A stretch of 64,000 nucleotides of DNA from positions 15,587,802-15,651,801 of the forward strand of contig CM023534.1 in assembly GCA_013350335.1 (NCBI GenBank), read 5' to 3'. The position numbers and the translations under genes were made by a program. This document shows, piece after piece, positions 1 to 11,745 of this stretch. Source of the stretch: Chimonanthus salicifolius (taxonomy: Eukaryota; Streptophyta; Magnoliopsida; Laurales; Calycanthaceae). Numbering within the stretch: position 1 is the first letter of the stretch; the number at the start of each line of letters is the position of its first letter. The notes beneath the pieces were generated by a model, which did no database searches, had not been told where the DNA came from, and saw only the letters and a list, made by a program, of their open reading frames with translations.

Positions 1-529
1 TTCAGATTTTTATCCTTATCTTTTAGTTACCAAACTAGGGTAACGAGAGGTAATACCTCGTTCTCCTCACCTCCCTCATCTAAACGCGACCCTTCGATGT
101 CTATTAAAAAGTCCAAACCCGTAGTCCTACTTTGCAAATTGATTCGTACACGGATACTGATTTACTTCTAATTTTGACTGTCATGATGGATAAAATGAAA
201 AGAATAATATTTTTTTTAAATTTTACATCATTTAATATATTTTTTTTTAAAGTACCGTTGCACAAATCACTTTTCCTCAACTGCCCACACGCTAACCATG
301 CGAGAAAGAATGGGGAAAAGTGGGACAATTTAAGCTGGTTTTAACTTTTAAATGCCTGAAAATTAAAAGTTAAAGACAGAGTGAATGATGCGTAATTGAA
401 TTAACAAATACATTTATTTTTTATTGGTTCAACCAAGCAATTGTACAGGTAGGAACCTATCCTTTGGCAGCGTTAAGCCTTTGATCTGGTGAACTCTTCA
501 TGTAATGGAACATGCCTCAATTTTTTTTT
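1..529. other. No gene recognised (3' flank of first gene)
   Basis: AT-rich sequence with short T runs. I see no domain-bearing reading frame or classifiable repeat. If the first gene continues past its TAA through an unrecognised donor at 534 (CAG followed by GTAAAA on the minus strand), further exons would lie here or left of the window; I could not identify any. Confidence 0.4.
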
Positions 530-2982
530 TTACCTGGTTTGCAACCATATAGAGGATCCGGTTGGAGTATTAGGATCAGCTGATGGAGGAGATCCTTTGG
601 TTATCTCATCTTCACTACCAACCACTTGGTATGAGTCAATTTCTTTGGTGATCTCAGGTTCATCACCAACTAAACCATAAGAATCAATTTCTTTCATACT
701 TTCTTCCCACTTCCAACTCTCTGCTCTGCTTGTTCCTGTGCCTCTTGGTCCCCTCAACTTCTTAACATAGCCACCACGCTTGATATTAGAAATCCCGCAA
801 GACATATTCTCCAAGAAGTAACTTCTATTCTTCTTCATTTCCCTGTAATAACACACCAGCAAAAGTTAAGCAGGAAAATATTTGACTGATAAGATGTTAG
901 GACTCGGTATCTATTCCAAAAGACTAGCTCATTAATTGGAGTGACAGAAGTCCAATATAAGTCTCTAAATCTCCCTCTTCACAACCTGATGCGGAACTCG
1001 TTCGACTACCCAACATAAAATAGATGGTAGTCCTCATTTTTTTCTGCTAGAAAAAACCTCAGTATCTCTGTATTCCTGAAATAATAGCAATTGGGATTTC
1101 TTTAATGTTTCTATTTTTTTTTTTCTGGATGAACTCGCAAAATTTTGTACTACTTGTACTGAACCTTGTAGAGTTTGGACTTTCTTTTTGTTTTTCAAGA
1201 AATGTCTAAGAACTGTTTGTGTAGTGCTTAGCAAGTTCAGCTGACCCTGTCAAACCTCTTTGCCATGTATTAGACTGACCTGTCGAGGACTAGCCATGTT
1301 GCGCCTAATTTCTCTGCAGCTATCAGAGAAACTATCTTTGGTGAAGCTGCTGCTGTCACTTTTACTCCGAACTTAACCTGAAATCATGAACAATATAATC
1401 AAAATTAGAGCTATGAATTAATTATTGGCTCCATTTATTTTCGGCCTAAATTTTTGGATTTTTTTTAAATTTTTTTTTTTTCATAAAGCTCTCTCAGTCG
1501 GCTATGTGAGATGTGAAAGAAAAAAAAAAAAAAACAGAGAAAAAACAAAGAGCTGAGAAAGGGAAAATATTATTGTAACTCCTCTTTAATTTAGAGAGGA
1601 AGATCTACGAATTTCAGAGTGTTGGTGGACTGGTCACCTCCTCAATTTGGGGTCATGAAATTTAATTTTGATGGAGTATCTAAGCAAAAACCGGGACGGA
1701 TGGGTACAGCGGTTCAAGCATGAAATCAAACTCAAGTCCTATGTTCAGCCTAAGACCGGGTTTGACTAATTCGAGCTAACTACAGAATAGGCTCAGGCTC
1801 AAGCCCTTTTAATGCAATTCATATCTAAGTTAAAGTAGATCAAAAATCATCCCGTCCCATCCAAGTTGCAGACCTAGAAACGTTGATTCATGGATATGAC
1901 CAAACATTTATTTATTTATTTTTAAATAAGTAGCCTTTTTTTTTTTTGATCAAGGTGTCCAGACGTCTCATCTGACTAATTCTTGGAGCATGTGTAAACT
2001 TCCAAATTCATACAATTGGATCTAAATAGATGGAGAGTATGAGTTGAGCGTGAATTAAACTTAGGACCTCTAATTTTTAAAACGGGTTCTTAGCGGTGAG
2101 GTGAACCATGAGAGTTCAAATAAGCATATTTGAACTAGTACTCTTTCACAAAACGGTAATTCATGCCAAACGGCCGAACCCCTACTGTTTTTTTTTTTTC
2201 AGAATGAAAAGTTTTAAAATAGTATTTGCAGCCTTTTGTTTAGCAATTTTAAAAGCTTTGGCTGAGTGAGTTTCTCATACAACCTTATGCGTCTGACACA
2301 GCTTATGAATCTCAGTAAGTATTGGATTGTTGTTGTACTCTTCCAACTTCTTTGCAATTGCATCCCTGATGATGTTCTTGTTTGCCCCGAATAATGATCT
2401 CGAGTCCACTTTGCTCTTATATCCCACTGAGAACAATGAGAGGTGAAAATGCAGAAGAGATCAGCAAATAACCATTTCATTTCTGTTCTATTTGGTTTGA
2501 TTTTTCATCTGTTTGGAAAGAAAAAGCATGAATTCTTACATACTGCTCTGTATAAAATGAGATACAAGATTTGTTGTGTCTTCCTCAATTCAGAGAAGGA
2601 AAAAAATACAATCAACCAGGCCGGTCATGAGATCCTCTAAAATCTCAGGAGCCATTAGACGGAGTGAGATTTTAAGGGTGGACTGATATATTAAAGAGTT
2701 TAAGTGTGTGGATGTCCTTTCTATTTAGAGACCTTAGGGCAACAGCGTACACTGCACCTAGGGCTTTCCAACATAAAAAGAAAGTAATCTACAAATAAAG
2801 GAAGTCATACAAAGCAGTATTTGAAACGTACTAGGGGTATTAACCTGGTGAAGAATACAGAGGAGTGTAAACTTATCTCCTTCGCCAAGTTGTCGGGCTT
2901 GAAAAGTCCTTCGGAGTGCTTCAGAACAAACATTTCTCAATGCATCCTGGACAAACACCACCCTCTGAGCCGTCTCCGACAT
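530..2982 (-). CDS. Universal-stress/adenine-nucleotide-alpha-hydrolase-like domain protein, 4 exons, 234 aa
   Basis: Coding exons on the minus strand: 2982-2832, 2426-2284, 1377-1280 and 842-530. All introns are GT-AG and phases agree (1, 0, 2), giving 234 residues. The protein starts MSETAQRVVFVQDA and has LHQVNTP, then MGYKSKVDSRSLFGANKN across junction 1. Exon 3 gives VKVTAAASP...WLVLDR, and exon 4 gives MKKNRSYFLENMSCGI. This is the N-terminal Rossmann-like domain known from plant proteins annotated as adenine nucleotide alpha hydrolase-like, found alone or ahead of an RLK-type kinase; no kinase segment is visible here. The domain family is known to bind nucleotide or act in stress signalling, but the specific role is unknown. 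The C-terminal tail carries two adjacent 16-residue copies of KEIDSYxxVGxxxEIT. The stop lies inside a possible donor (AG|GTAAAA), so the true 3' end is the least certain part. Intron 2 holds a SINE and intron 3 a solo LTR. Confidence 0.8.
895..1015 (-). mobile_element. Solo LTR of a TRIM-type element
   Basis: 121 bp, TG...CA on the minus strand (starts TGTTGGGTAG, ends GTCCTAACA), inserted in intron 3 of the first gene. It shares with the LTRs at 44275-44921 the order TGTTGGG, ACGAGT, AGATTTAG, GTCACTCCA, GACTAGTCTTTTGGA, CCTAACA. Flanks TAAGA and TAAAA could be a 5-bp target duplication with one mismatch. No internal region remains, so it looks like an LTR-LTR recombination product. Confidence 0.7.
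1934..2112 (-). mobile_element. SINE-like retroposon, family A
   Basis: A minus-strand element with a poly(A) tail (T run 1936-1947). Its 3' part, CCAAGAATTAGTCAGATGAG then ACGTCTGGACACCTTGATC, closely matches the element at 24505-24697; a degraded box-B-like AAGTTTAATTC is also shared. It sits in intron 2 of the first gene. tRNA origin is inferred from layout, not proven. Confidence 0.55.
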
Positions 2983-3625
2983 GTCTCCGTCGAGGGAGCT
3001 CTTCGAGTGCTAGTTTGCTTTACGTATTTATACAATTGAAATAAAAAACTGAATCTGATAAGAAAGAAATTGGGTGCTATTCTGTGAGTTTTGGATTGGA
3101 TGATTGCTTTGTTGGTGTCGGAATTCTAGTTTACTTAATTGCTTTTTCGGATTCCGTGATTGGATTCAGTCCATGGGTGTTCTAATTTGATTTCTCTGAT
3201 TCAAGGGTGATGTTGGTAAATCTGGGTAAGTGGCATGTTTGCTGGTAGATCATTGAAAACTCAGAAAAATGGGATGAATTCAATGGTAGAGAATGAGTAG
3301 AGATTTCATGAATGAAAAACAAGGGGATTTCTTCCAGTCAATCAACCAGAGAACTGAATCAAAGAACAGAACGGCGAGAGTGGCGGCGGCGGGAGATTCA
3401 GGCAAGCATCTGTTATACATTTATACTAACTAGTTGAAGCGCATATTCGGATATCCGAATTCCAAAGTTGCCAAAAAATTGTATTCCTGCTATGTAAAGG
3501 TTTTTTTGTTAAATTCATTACGTAATTCACTAAACATTTTCTTGTTTTGGACTTGTCCTTTGGAAAAGAGCACAGAGCTTCGGTGATTTCGACAAAAAGT
3601 GAGCAATTGAGAGGCCTTTTATACG
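2983..3625. other. Upstream region of first gene; no other gene seen
   Basis: Contains the presumptive promoter and 5' UTR of the minus-strand gene starting at 2982. No convincing TATA box or other specific regulatory site could be assigned. No second gene was recognised. Confidence 0.4.
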
Positions 3626-3755
3626 TTTTTTTTATTAATCAAAGTTGTCGAGACATCACACCATAATAACCTTCGGAATATATGTAAATAAAGAGTGGTC
3701 TTTTGAAGTTGAGTATGATTGGAGCACAAGACCCTCACTTTGTGAGGCATAATGC
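3626..3755 (-). mobile_element. SINE-like retroposon, family A (diverged)
   Basis: Minus-strand copy with poly(A) tail (T run 3626-3633). The 3' half (ACATATATTCCGAAGG, then GATGTCTCGACAACTTTGAT) follows the same order as the copies at 1934-2112 and 24505-24697 but is more diverged. Confidence 0.45.
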
Positions 3756-4384
3756 GTTTGTCGAATTGACTTAATTTCTCATTCAAGTCAATAATTCTCG
3801 ATTCATTACTTATTTATTTATTAAATGAGTTAGTGGTTCATGTCTATTTGACTATTTTAAATTTACGTTACAAAATTTTAAATCGATATCTATTTAGAAA
3901 ACTCAGATTCAATTTGGATAATTAGTTCAGGTCAAATTTTACCGGATCTAATTGTGAAATAGATTAATAATTTTTATTATTGAAGTTATTTATTTTGTAT
4001 ATTGTAATTGACACTTGTAAATAAATTTGATAAATTAGTTTTTTCATAATTCATTGTTATATGACACTTGTAGTTTTTCCTAAGCACATGAACCTATAAT
4101 TTTGCAATTTGGATTACCAATCTGAACCATCGAATTAGTGGACTATATCATGTACCAGCCATAACCTAGAAACTTCATTAGGGATTTGGAGTAAAGTTTT
4201 GAATGTCTGCCAAAACAAATTTATCAAACGTTTAGTTAGTCAAAAAAAATCTGCTAAAATATCAGCAGCTTTAACCCATTTTGGGATCGAATTGTGTAAA
4301 AAAGAAAAATAAAATCCTGATATATCACCAAAATATCGTCTGAAATGAGAAAAAAATTATTCTATTTCAAAAAAAAAAAATCAA

Positions 4385-4705
4385 TATTATGAGTAGCAGA
4401 ATTAGGATAGGATTGAGTTGAAGGAAAAAAAATCGAACAAAATTCAGGTCAGGTTAGGTCAAACTTTTTTAGAATTGACTCGATCCAAATTGGCCGACCT
4501 GACCCACTCAAAAATTTAATATAGCACATGGGTTGAGTCGGGCCAGTAATTCAGGTTCAACATTCAGGTTAAGTCAGGTCAGCAATCCGGGTCAGGTTGG
4601 ATTGAGCAATTCAGGGTCTGATCGATTCAGCTTAGGTTCAATAATTTTTTTATGAGTTGGATTGGGTTTATTAAAACCCGGTCTGATCCGCCCAAGTTTC
4701 AATCC
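4385..4705. repeat. Degenerate AGGTCAGG/GGGTCAG-rich low-complexity tract
   Basis: About 320 bp in which short words such as AGGTCAGGT, GGTCAGG, GACCTGACC and GGGTTGAGTCGGG recur on both strands. It resembles the interior of the 19862-20223 MITE. Its ends could not be set, so it may be a decayed copy of a similar element. Confidence 0.35.
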
Positions 4706-5117
4706 TACTTCTGTTTTTAACTATTTGCAGATGGTATTCATTAATTGGACTGATTATGGTTTTATTTATAAGGTTATATTTGACTATATGGCTAACAAAG
4801 TCACTTTATTTAGTATTAAATCATATTTTTTTTAAACTTTTAAAAGTTTAGTCAATTCAAATTAGTTTTAATCTCTACATGTTTATATTTTTTATAATAC
4901 AACTACATTCATCCAAACAAAATAATTCGATATGGGAGATGTACTCAAACACAAACTTTCGAAATGAACTATCAATATTTTAATTCGTGAGTCCGCACGT
5001 AGGGCCCACAATGTCATATGATCAGCCTTCTAATTTGATTAAGAATAACCTTGAGGCTGGTCATTGAATAAACGAGTTAAATTCAAAGTTTCAAACACAT
5101 AAAATGGACAAAATATA

Positions 5118-5299
5118 TTAGGAGACACGGATAGAATGAAATTTTCATTTTACTCATACTAATGTACTGCTCATCAAGTATCGGTGTACCTATAATACGC
5201 CTTTGCATGTATATGTTTTGTATATCAGTAAACCGATACTTAATGAGCAGTACACCGATAGGAGTAAAATAAGAATTTCACTTATCCCATGTCTCCTAA
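5118..5299. mobile_element. 182-bp MITE with ~70-bp terminal inverted repeats
   Basis: The left arm (5118-5192) and right arm (5228-5299) are near-perfect inverted copies: TTAGGAGACACGGATAGAAT pairs with the complement of CACTTATCCCATGTCTCCTAA, and CTGCTCATCAAGTATCGGT pairs with ACCGATACTTAATGAGCAG. Only about 35 bp separate the arms. It ends TTAGGAG...CTCCTAA; a TA target duplication is possible, but the superfamily is not resolved. Confidence 0.7.
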
Positions 5300-6160
5300 C
5301 AAATTTTGAGATGGGCGTCCATAAGTATTAATTAGATCGATTTAGATACAGTTTTGGCTAAGGTTCATTTGAGTTTGAGTTTTAGTTTGGTTATTAGTGT
5401 CTAATGAATTTTTTTTTTTACACTGAAGAATTTCAAGATCTCCACTTCTCTTTTAAGTACGATGGCATTAAATAAAACTCTATATGTACGCAGCTTATTG
5501 TAAACCATAGACATTGAATTATTACAAGATTCGAAGCTGAGACTTTTGCTGTTTATATTATATATCAATTTATGTTTACATGTATGCAATATAATTCAAT
5601 AAATAATATAAATGTTATTGAGTTAACTAAACATTGTCAATAGAGTATCAGCCCCCTATGATATATATTGTCAAGATGTTAGTCTTAATCAATGGTAAAG
5701 AAGTCAGGTAATATATATCAATTTTATATATGTTGATATGTATTGCATTGTCTGTATAAAATAAATACGGTTGATATGGATCTATTATATTGGCCCATCA
5801 CAGTGATCCATAACACCCGTTTTATTGGTCCATAATAACCAATAAGCCATAATATCTAGCATAGTCAATTGTTTTTTAATTTTTATAATTATCATTTCAA
5901 TTATTTTTCAGTATGAATTATGTATTGTTTTCATCCAGAAATATCCGACTTAGATGTACGAGGTAGTCTCTCAAAAAAATTCCAAGCACTATGACTGGAT
6001 TCATAATTTTCAAAGTATTTTTAGTAAATAATCCCATTATAAAAACACATTAAAATATACAAACTCATGCCATTTATGGATTAATAAGACATCTATGCTG
6101 TTGATATCCTTATCTTTTATACAAACAAAGAATTTCTCAGCAAAATCTATCATATATAAT
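5300..6160. other. AT-rich spacer, nothing recognised
   Basis: Very AT-rich, with scattered ATATAT and short T/A runs. No coding domain, RNA gene or classifiable repeat was seen. Confidence 0.4.
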
Positions 6161-6164
6161 CTTA

Positions 6165-8450
6165 TGAATTATGAAGTAAAGAAAAGTTACCCCAAGAGTC
6201 ATGAACGTTGCAAGATGGTACCACAACAAACTCAAAGTGACTGAAAGGGGAGCGAAATGTTGTTTTCTTACTATCAGAGTCCCGCACCCTCACCTGATGA
6301 TAGTGCCAACGAAGATCTATCTTTGAAAAACATCGGGACCCTCTCAACTAGTCGAATACATCATCAACCCTCGGTAGAATGACTCTATTTAAGTGTTGAT
6401 AGTCTATATACAATCTCATGGAGCCATCCTTTTTCATGGTAAACGATGCCGGTGCACCCCAAAGTAAAGCGCTGGGTTGAATGAAACCAAAAGTCTCCAA
6501 TTCCTGGAGTTGACTTTCCAACTCCAATTTTTCCACAGGTGACATCCAATAAGGAGGAATCATAATGGGCTTTGTACCGAGGAGTAAGTCAATCACAAAC
6601 TCTACCTCTCTGTGAGGTGGTAATCCAGGGAACTTATCGAGAAAGACATTTGGGAACTCTCGGACCACGCAAAACATCTCAAGATCCGCTTGCATCGAAC
6701 CTTCCCAACTCAAGTTTGTACCAAACCACATAACTCTTCAACACTTGGATTGAAAGTTGAGCTAATCCACTCAACAAAGACATCTCCCACAAGTGAACGA
6801 CCTATCACCTTCCTACGATAACTGTCCAAGCTAACCTTATAGGAGAACAACCAATCCATCCTTAGGATAACGTTGAATTCTGACATATCCATAACTCGCA
6901 AATCAAAAACTCATGACAAACCCCAAACGGGTCATAGCACACAACCGACAAATCTGGTTTACAACCTCTATCCTCTCCAGCAAAGTTTTGATCGAGATTG
7001 GGGTCTCTGCTAATTCTATCCTCAAACCTGAATTAACGGCAAAACTCAAAACAACAAATGAGTGCAAAGCACCAGAATCAAATAAAAATCTATACCAAAA
7101 TATCATGCAGTACCAACGTATCCTGCATCACAGCTGGTGGCACAAACTCCAGAATTAACTCTACTACGAGTCACCGGTCTAGATCTACCACGGCCAATGT
7201 CCCTCTGAGGAGGCGCTGAACTTTGTCCGGTGGAGGTGTTCGGTGCCATCTGCACATAGGTAGGGGCATGTACAATCGCCTGCAGAGGAACCACCACCAC
7301 ATTCTGGCCCTCACTCTGATTACAGTCCTTGGCGAAGTGTCCATCCCTTCCAAAATTGTAACAATAAAGGCCATGTGCCCTCCCCTGAAGCTAGGGGCAC
7401 TCCCTTTGGGTGTGACCAACCCTGATGACACTGATAGCATATAGTTGCCTAGAATAACCACCTATCATTGGCCTGGCCAAAATCTGTTGTTGCGGGCCTG
7501 AATGAAACTTCTAGGGTTGATGAGATGTTGGCCTATTTCATCTTCTTGTCAAAACCCCTACTTGGCCTAGGGAGCACTGAATGTTGTCGGCTGATAAACT
7601 AGCCCACTGCATCGGAGAGTAGTATCCTCTGCCAGAACCACCCTCTGTACCACCTCAACATAGGTGGTACACCTCAAGGTTCACCGTAGCATGTGCAATC
7701 ATCGTGTGCAACCCCTGCTCGAACGGCCGGGCTCTCAACTCATCACTCCCCACGATTTGAGGTGCATACCGAGCCAACTCTGTAAACCTCACCCCTCATA
7801 CTGCACTACCATACCACTTCCCTGCACTAAACTGATAAACTATGTTATCTTAGCCTCCTTGACTACGGACGGATAGTACTTTGCCCAGAACACCTGATGA
7901 AATCTGTCCCAATCTACCCAATCTACCATAGCTGCTGCTCGGAGGCCCCTCTTCCCACCAATAGGTAGCCTCACCCACAAGTTGTTGCATCGTAGAATCA
8001 CCCGCAGAATCTCGTTCCCTGATGCCAAGGGTATCTAGGAGGCCACTGATGTCGTCAATCCAATCCTCTGTGACCATCGGGTCCAGGTTCTCCCTTGAAC
8101 AAGGATGGGAAATGGCGCTTGAACTCTCGTAGAGCGACCATCTCTCTAGTCTCGTGATAACCCCCGCCAGGTGACATTGGTGGCGAGAGAGGTGGTGGAG
8201 GCGGCGGAGGTGCTTCCTGCCGCTCCAACAAAATTTGTTGCATCTGTGTCATTCTCTCTATCGCAACCATCATCCTCGTGAGTATTTCCATCATAGGTCT
8301 CTGGTTCGTGAGCCCGAGTAGGACCAGCCACAGGAGTGGCATTACCCGCCGAACCCACTCGCTTTCCCCTGGACATGTACGCTTCCTCCACTACAGCCTC
8401 CATGTTAGGACTCCCGACACGACTTCCTCCATTCAAATCTAGGTCTCTCC
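6165..8450 (-). mobile_element. Decayed Ty3/gypsy gag-pol fragment (gag, zinc knuckle, protease, partial RT)
   Basis: Minus-strand reading gives gypsy domains in order, split over frames. Gag is at about 8436-7840 (HFPSLFKGEPGPDG, EDWIDDI, FHQVFWAKYYP). A CCHC region follows near 7440-7320, with CYQCHQ and then CYNFGRDGHFAKDC, in which the second cysteine is Phe. Protease carries FLFDSGALHSFV at about 7090-7055. RT covers about 6720-6180, with [36 protein letters not shown] and FSKIDLRWHYHQVR. Homology stops before the catalytic YxDD box; RNase H, integrase and both LTRs are missing. The RT and protease style matches chromoviruses (Tekay-like). Several frameshifts mean it is dead. Confidence 0.9.
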
Positions 8451-10223
8451 ATTGCTTATTTCACTGGAAAGAGCCTTGATCAGTACAGGCAGAAAACTAT
8501 AGTAAACCATAAGTTAGGCATACCACAGCAAATCTAGGGTGTATAAAAAAAAGCCCCACTTACGTACACCCGATTTGTCTGCTTTTTTGGATTTTACTGT
8601 GAAAGTATAATTTTGTACTTTCATTTTTCACTCATTCAAATGAATGTTGTAGTGTAAATTTCATTCATTCGAATGAATGGGCTGAACAGTGTTGTGTGTT
8701 ACTGTTCAGCCCATTCATTCGAATGAATAGTAATAGAAATCATTCGATCTGTTCATTCGAATGAACGATCAAATGAACAGATCACTCATTCGAATGAACA
8801 GATCGTTCATTCGAATGAAAAGGAATTTGCTATTACACTTATTTAAATAATAATTTCTTTTTAAAAAATTTAAAGTTATTTTTTAAGTACTGTGTATTTC
8901 TAAAAATTTTCAAATTGAATATACAGACTAATTACAATAATCTGATAAAAATACTTTAACACTTAAAGGTCTTTTGGCACTCTCAAATGTTTAAAACATA
9001 TTATTTTACAAATAAGGGTATCCCTCGTGTAACACTCTGACTTTTCAAAGATATTAATATTTACAAAAATGCCATTTGAATGGTAAATGAGAAAATGGTG
9101 AGGTTCATTGTTCAAATTAAGACTTAATGTGCATATTATAAGGATCAAATTAGATTAAATGGTTATTGTACATCTAATTGGGTCAAGATGGTTATTTGGG
9201 TCAAAGGACCCAATGGGTCATGATGGACTTATTTGACCATTGGGTGAACCTAATTTTAATTGGGTTTGGCTGATTTAATTTGGAGTTAAATGAAGGATAC
9301 ATGGGTAGGTTTGATGCAAGTGTGTAAACCACATTCAAATGGCTAAACCACCCATAAATGGGTCATGGCGTCAAATTGGATCAAAGGACCCAATTAAGAT
9401 CCAATGGGTCAAGTTGACCATGGTTGACCGTGTGGACCATCAAGTGAGCTCAAATGTGAGTTAAATCAGGTTGAGTTGGGACTGAAATGAGTTAGATTTG
9501 AATTAAGTAATGTAGTTGACTCAAGTGCATTAAATGAATGACATTACATGTGGTGAGTTGGGCTAATGAGTTGGGTGAGTTAAATTGAAAATCAAAGGGG
9601 CCTTGAAGTCAAGTGAGTCAAATGGAGAGGTGAAGGGTTGCCTTGGTCTCAAACACCACCAAACATAGGTCCCACACGTTGGTGGCATGGAGTGTTTCCC
9701 ATGTATAAGGTTTAATGAAATGAGATAAAATCTCATGGGGAATATGGAGAGTTTCCATCTCATAATAGAAACCCAAGTTCCAACGTTGGGAGTGCCAAGG
9801 GATGCCTTGGTAAGCAGCAAGTGACTCCTTGGTTTGATCAAGGATTGATGAGGGTGAATGAGGGATTCAACGGCTGTCTAACAAAAGTAATACACCATAC
9901 ATCTTTGGCCGGATTCATCACAAAGAGATCTTAGAATTCTCATCTCTTTCCCTCTCTCAAGAACCTACCTCCTTGGCTGAATTATCCTTTGGTGTTTTCA
10001 CCATTGTTCAAGCTTCCAATCAGCTAAGGACTAAGGAAACAAGAAGGAAGAAAGCAAGGACCAAAAGGAGAGGAGAAAAGCAGAGGAAGTTGATAAGTAC
10101 TCCATGGAATTTTGTTTAATAAAGTTGGATAAAAGGAACATGATTTGGCCATGGTATGGCCGAATCTACCAAAGGTTTAAATTATGCATAGTGATGTTTA
10201 AAAAATAAAAAACATGGACCATA

Positions 10224-11252
10224 GGGTTCGGCCACTTTGGATGGCCGAACCCCATGAAAAGAGTTGGTTAGGTTGATGGTTTTGAAGGCTAAAAACCATG
10301 CAAAACCATGGAGATTTCTACATGTTTTAATGAGACACAAAATATATGTTATGGCCGAATTAATCCATGGTTTAAATTATGATGATGAGGTTTAAAAAGA
10401 ATAGAAACTTGGAGCATAGGGTTCGGCCATTTAGGATGGCCGAACCCCATGAAAAGATTTGATAAGTTTATGGTTATTTGTGATGGTTTTTGAGAGATAA
10501 AAACCATGCAATATTATGGGGTGTTTATGTGATTTAATTGGAGTTAAGGCTAATGTGTAGGATCGGCCAATGTATGGCTGAATCATATTATTTTTATGGT
10601 TAAGATATGTGTATGAACCATGCACAAGGATGGAAGGATTGAACCAAAGAGAACTATAGGGTTCGGCCATGTGTATGGCCGAACCCTATGGACCATTTTA
10701 TGGAATGTTTAGAGTTAAGAACATGCTTGGGAATGGCTGATTTATAATGGGTTTTGTGTCATGATTGATAAGGTTGGATGGATCCATGTTTATGGATCAG
10801 TTAGGGTTATGAACACACATATATGAAAGGTGATCAACATGGGAAGAATGAGTGGCAAGGATGTAATTATGGCCGAAAATGAAGAATCCCATGGGGGATG
10901 ATTGTGGACTTAGGGTTTAAATAAAAAACCAAATCTAAGGTGGTGAGGTTCGGCCATGTTGTATGGCCGAACCCCACTAAGTGGATTTATTATGAACCTT
11001 GGTTATTAAGAAAAATTAAACAAGGCTTAGCCTAGTGGCATTATGGTAAATATGTATGAAAAGAGCATAGGACTTAAAAGAGGGGCTCAAACCAAAATTG
11101 TGAGGTTCGGCCATGTTATATGGCCGAACCCCACCAAGATATGGTTAGTAGATTAAGGTTTGTAAATAAAGTTATTTGGATGGTGTTGATCCAAAACAAA
11201 TGAAGGACAAATTCAAAGTGGGTGAGGTTCGGCCACGGGGCATGGCCGCACC
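10224..11252. repeat. Array of six GGTTCGGCCA...TGGCCGAACC hairpins
   Basis: Strong hairpins with 10-11-bp stems and 6-8-nt loops start at 10224, 10419, 10659, 10947, 11104 and about 11226; the last has one stem mismatch. Loops differ (CTTTGGA, TTTAGGA, TGTGTA, TGTTGTA, TGTTATA). Weaker degenerate versions occur near 10145-10165 and 10558-10585. Sequence between hairpins is partly repeated (AAACCATG, TTTAAATTATG, GTTAAGG), so this is a diverged tandem array with 120-290-bp spacing. Confidence 0.85.
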
Positions 11253-11585
11253 CCACAAGGTGGTTTTTGGGATTTAAACCTAATAAGAAATCAAAATGGT
11301 ATGTTATTAACTTGTTGTTGTATAAATAAGGTAACGTGATTTGAACGGCGCACGAGTCGTGATCGAGCGACGCTTAAGAGGAACGAACGCTTAAGTGAAT
11401 TTTCTGTAGGTTTCCTACCTACTTGTAACCACTTTTATAATTGGTTTTATCATGGTTTTTATGAGTTATATGGTTATTGTTTTATGTTTCAAATGGGTTT
11501 TGAATGATGTGATATATTTACAAATGACATATATAATTGACATCTCATGCATGGCATGGGGTGATGATTATGGAATAACTTAATG

Positions 11586-11745
11586 ATGAGAGTCCTATCC
11601 AGAGGAAATGAGGAGTACTCTTGATTATCTTGACATGAGAGTTCTATTCAGAGGAAATGTGGAGTACTCTTGATTACCTTGACATGAGAGTTCTATTCAA
11701 AGGAAATGTGGAGTACTCTGGATTACCTTGACGTGAGAGTCCCGT
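11586..11745 (+). repeat. 49-bp tandem repeat, about 3.3 copies
   Basis: Copies at 11586-11634, 11635-11683 and 11684-11732 plus a partial copy from 11733. The unit begins ATGAGAGTTCTATTCAGAGG and ends GATTACCTTGAC, with few substitutions. It lies in the putative transcribed part of the solo LTR. Confidence 0.9.

Noticed and set aside
10224..11252. CRISPR-like array
   Set aside because: Spacing is irregular (120-290 bp), the repeats are hairpins within an LTR and the sequence is plant nuclear.
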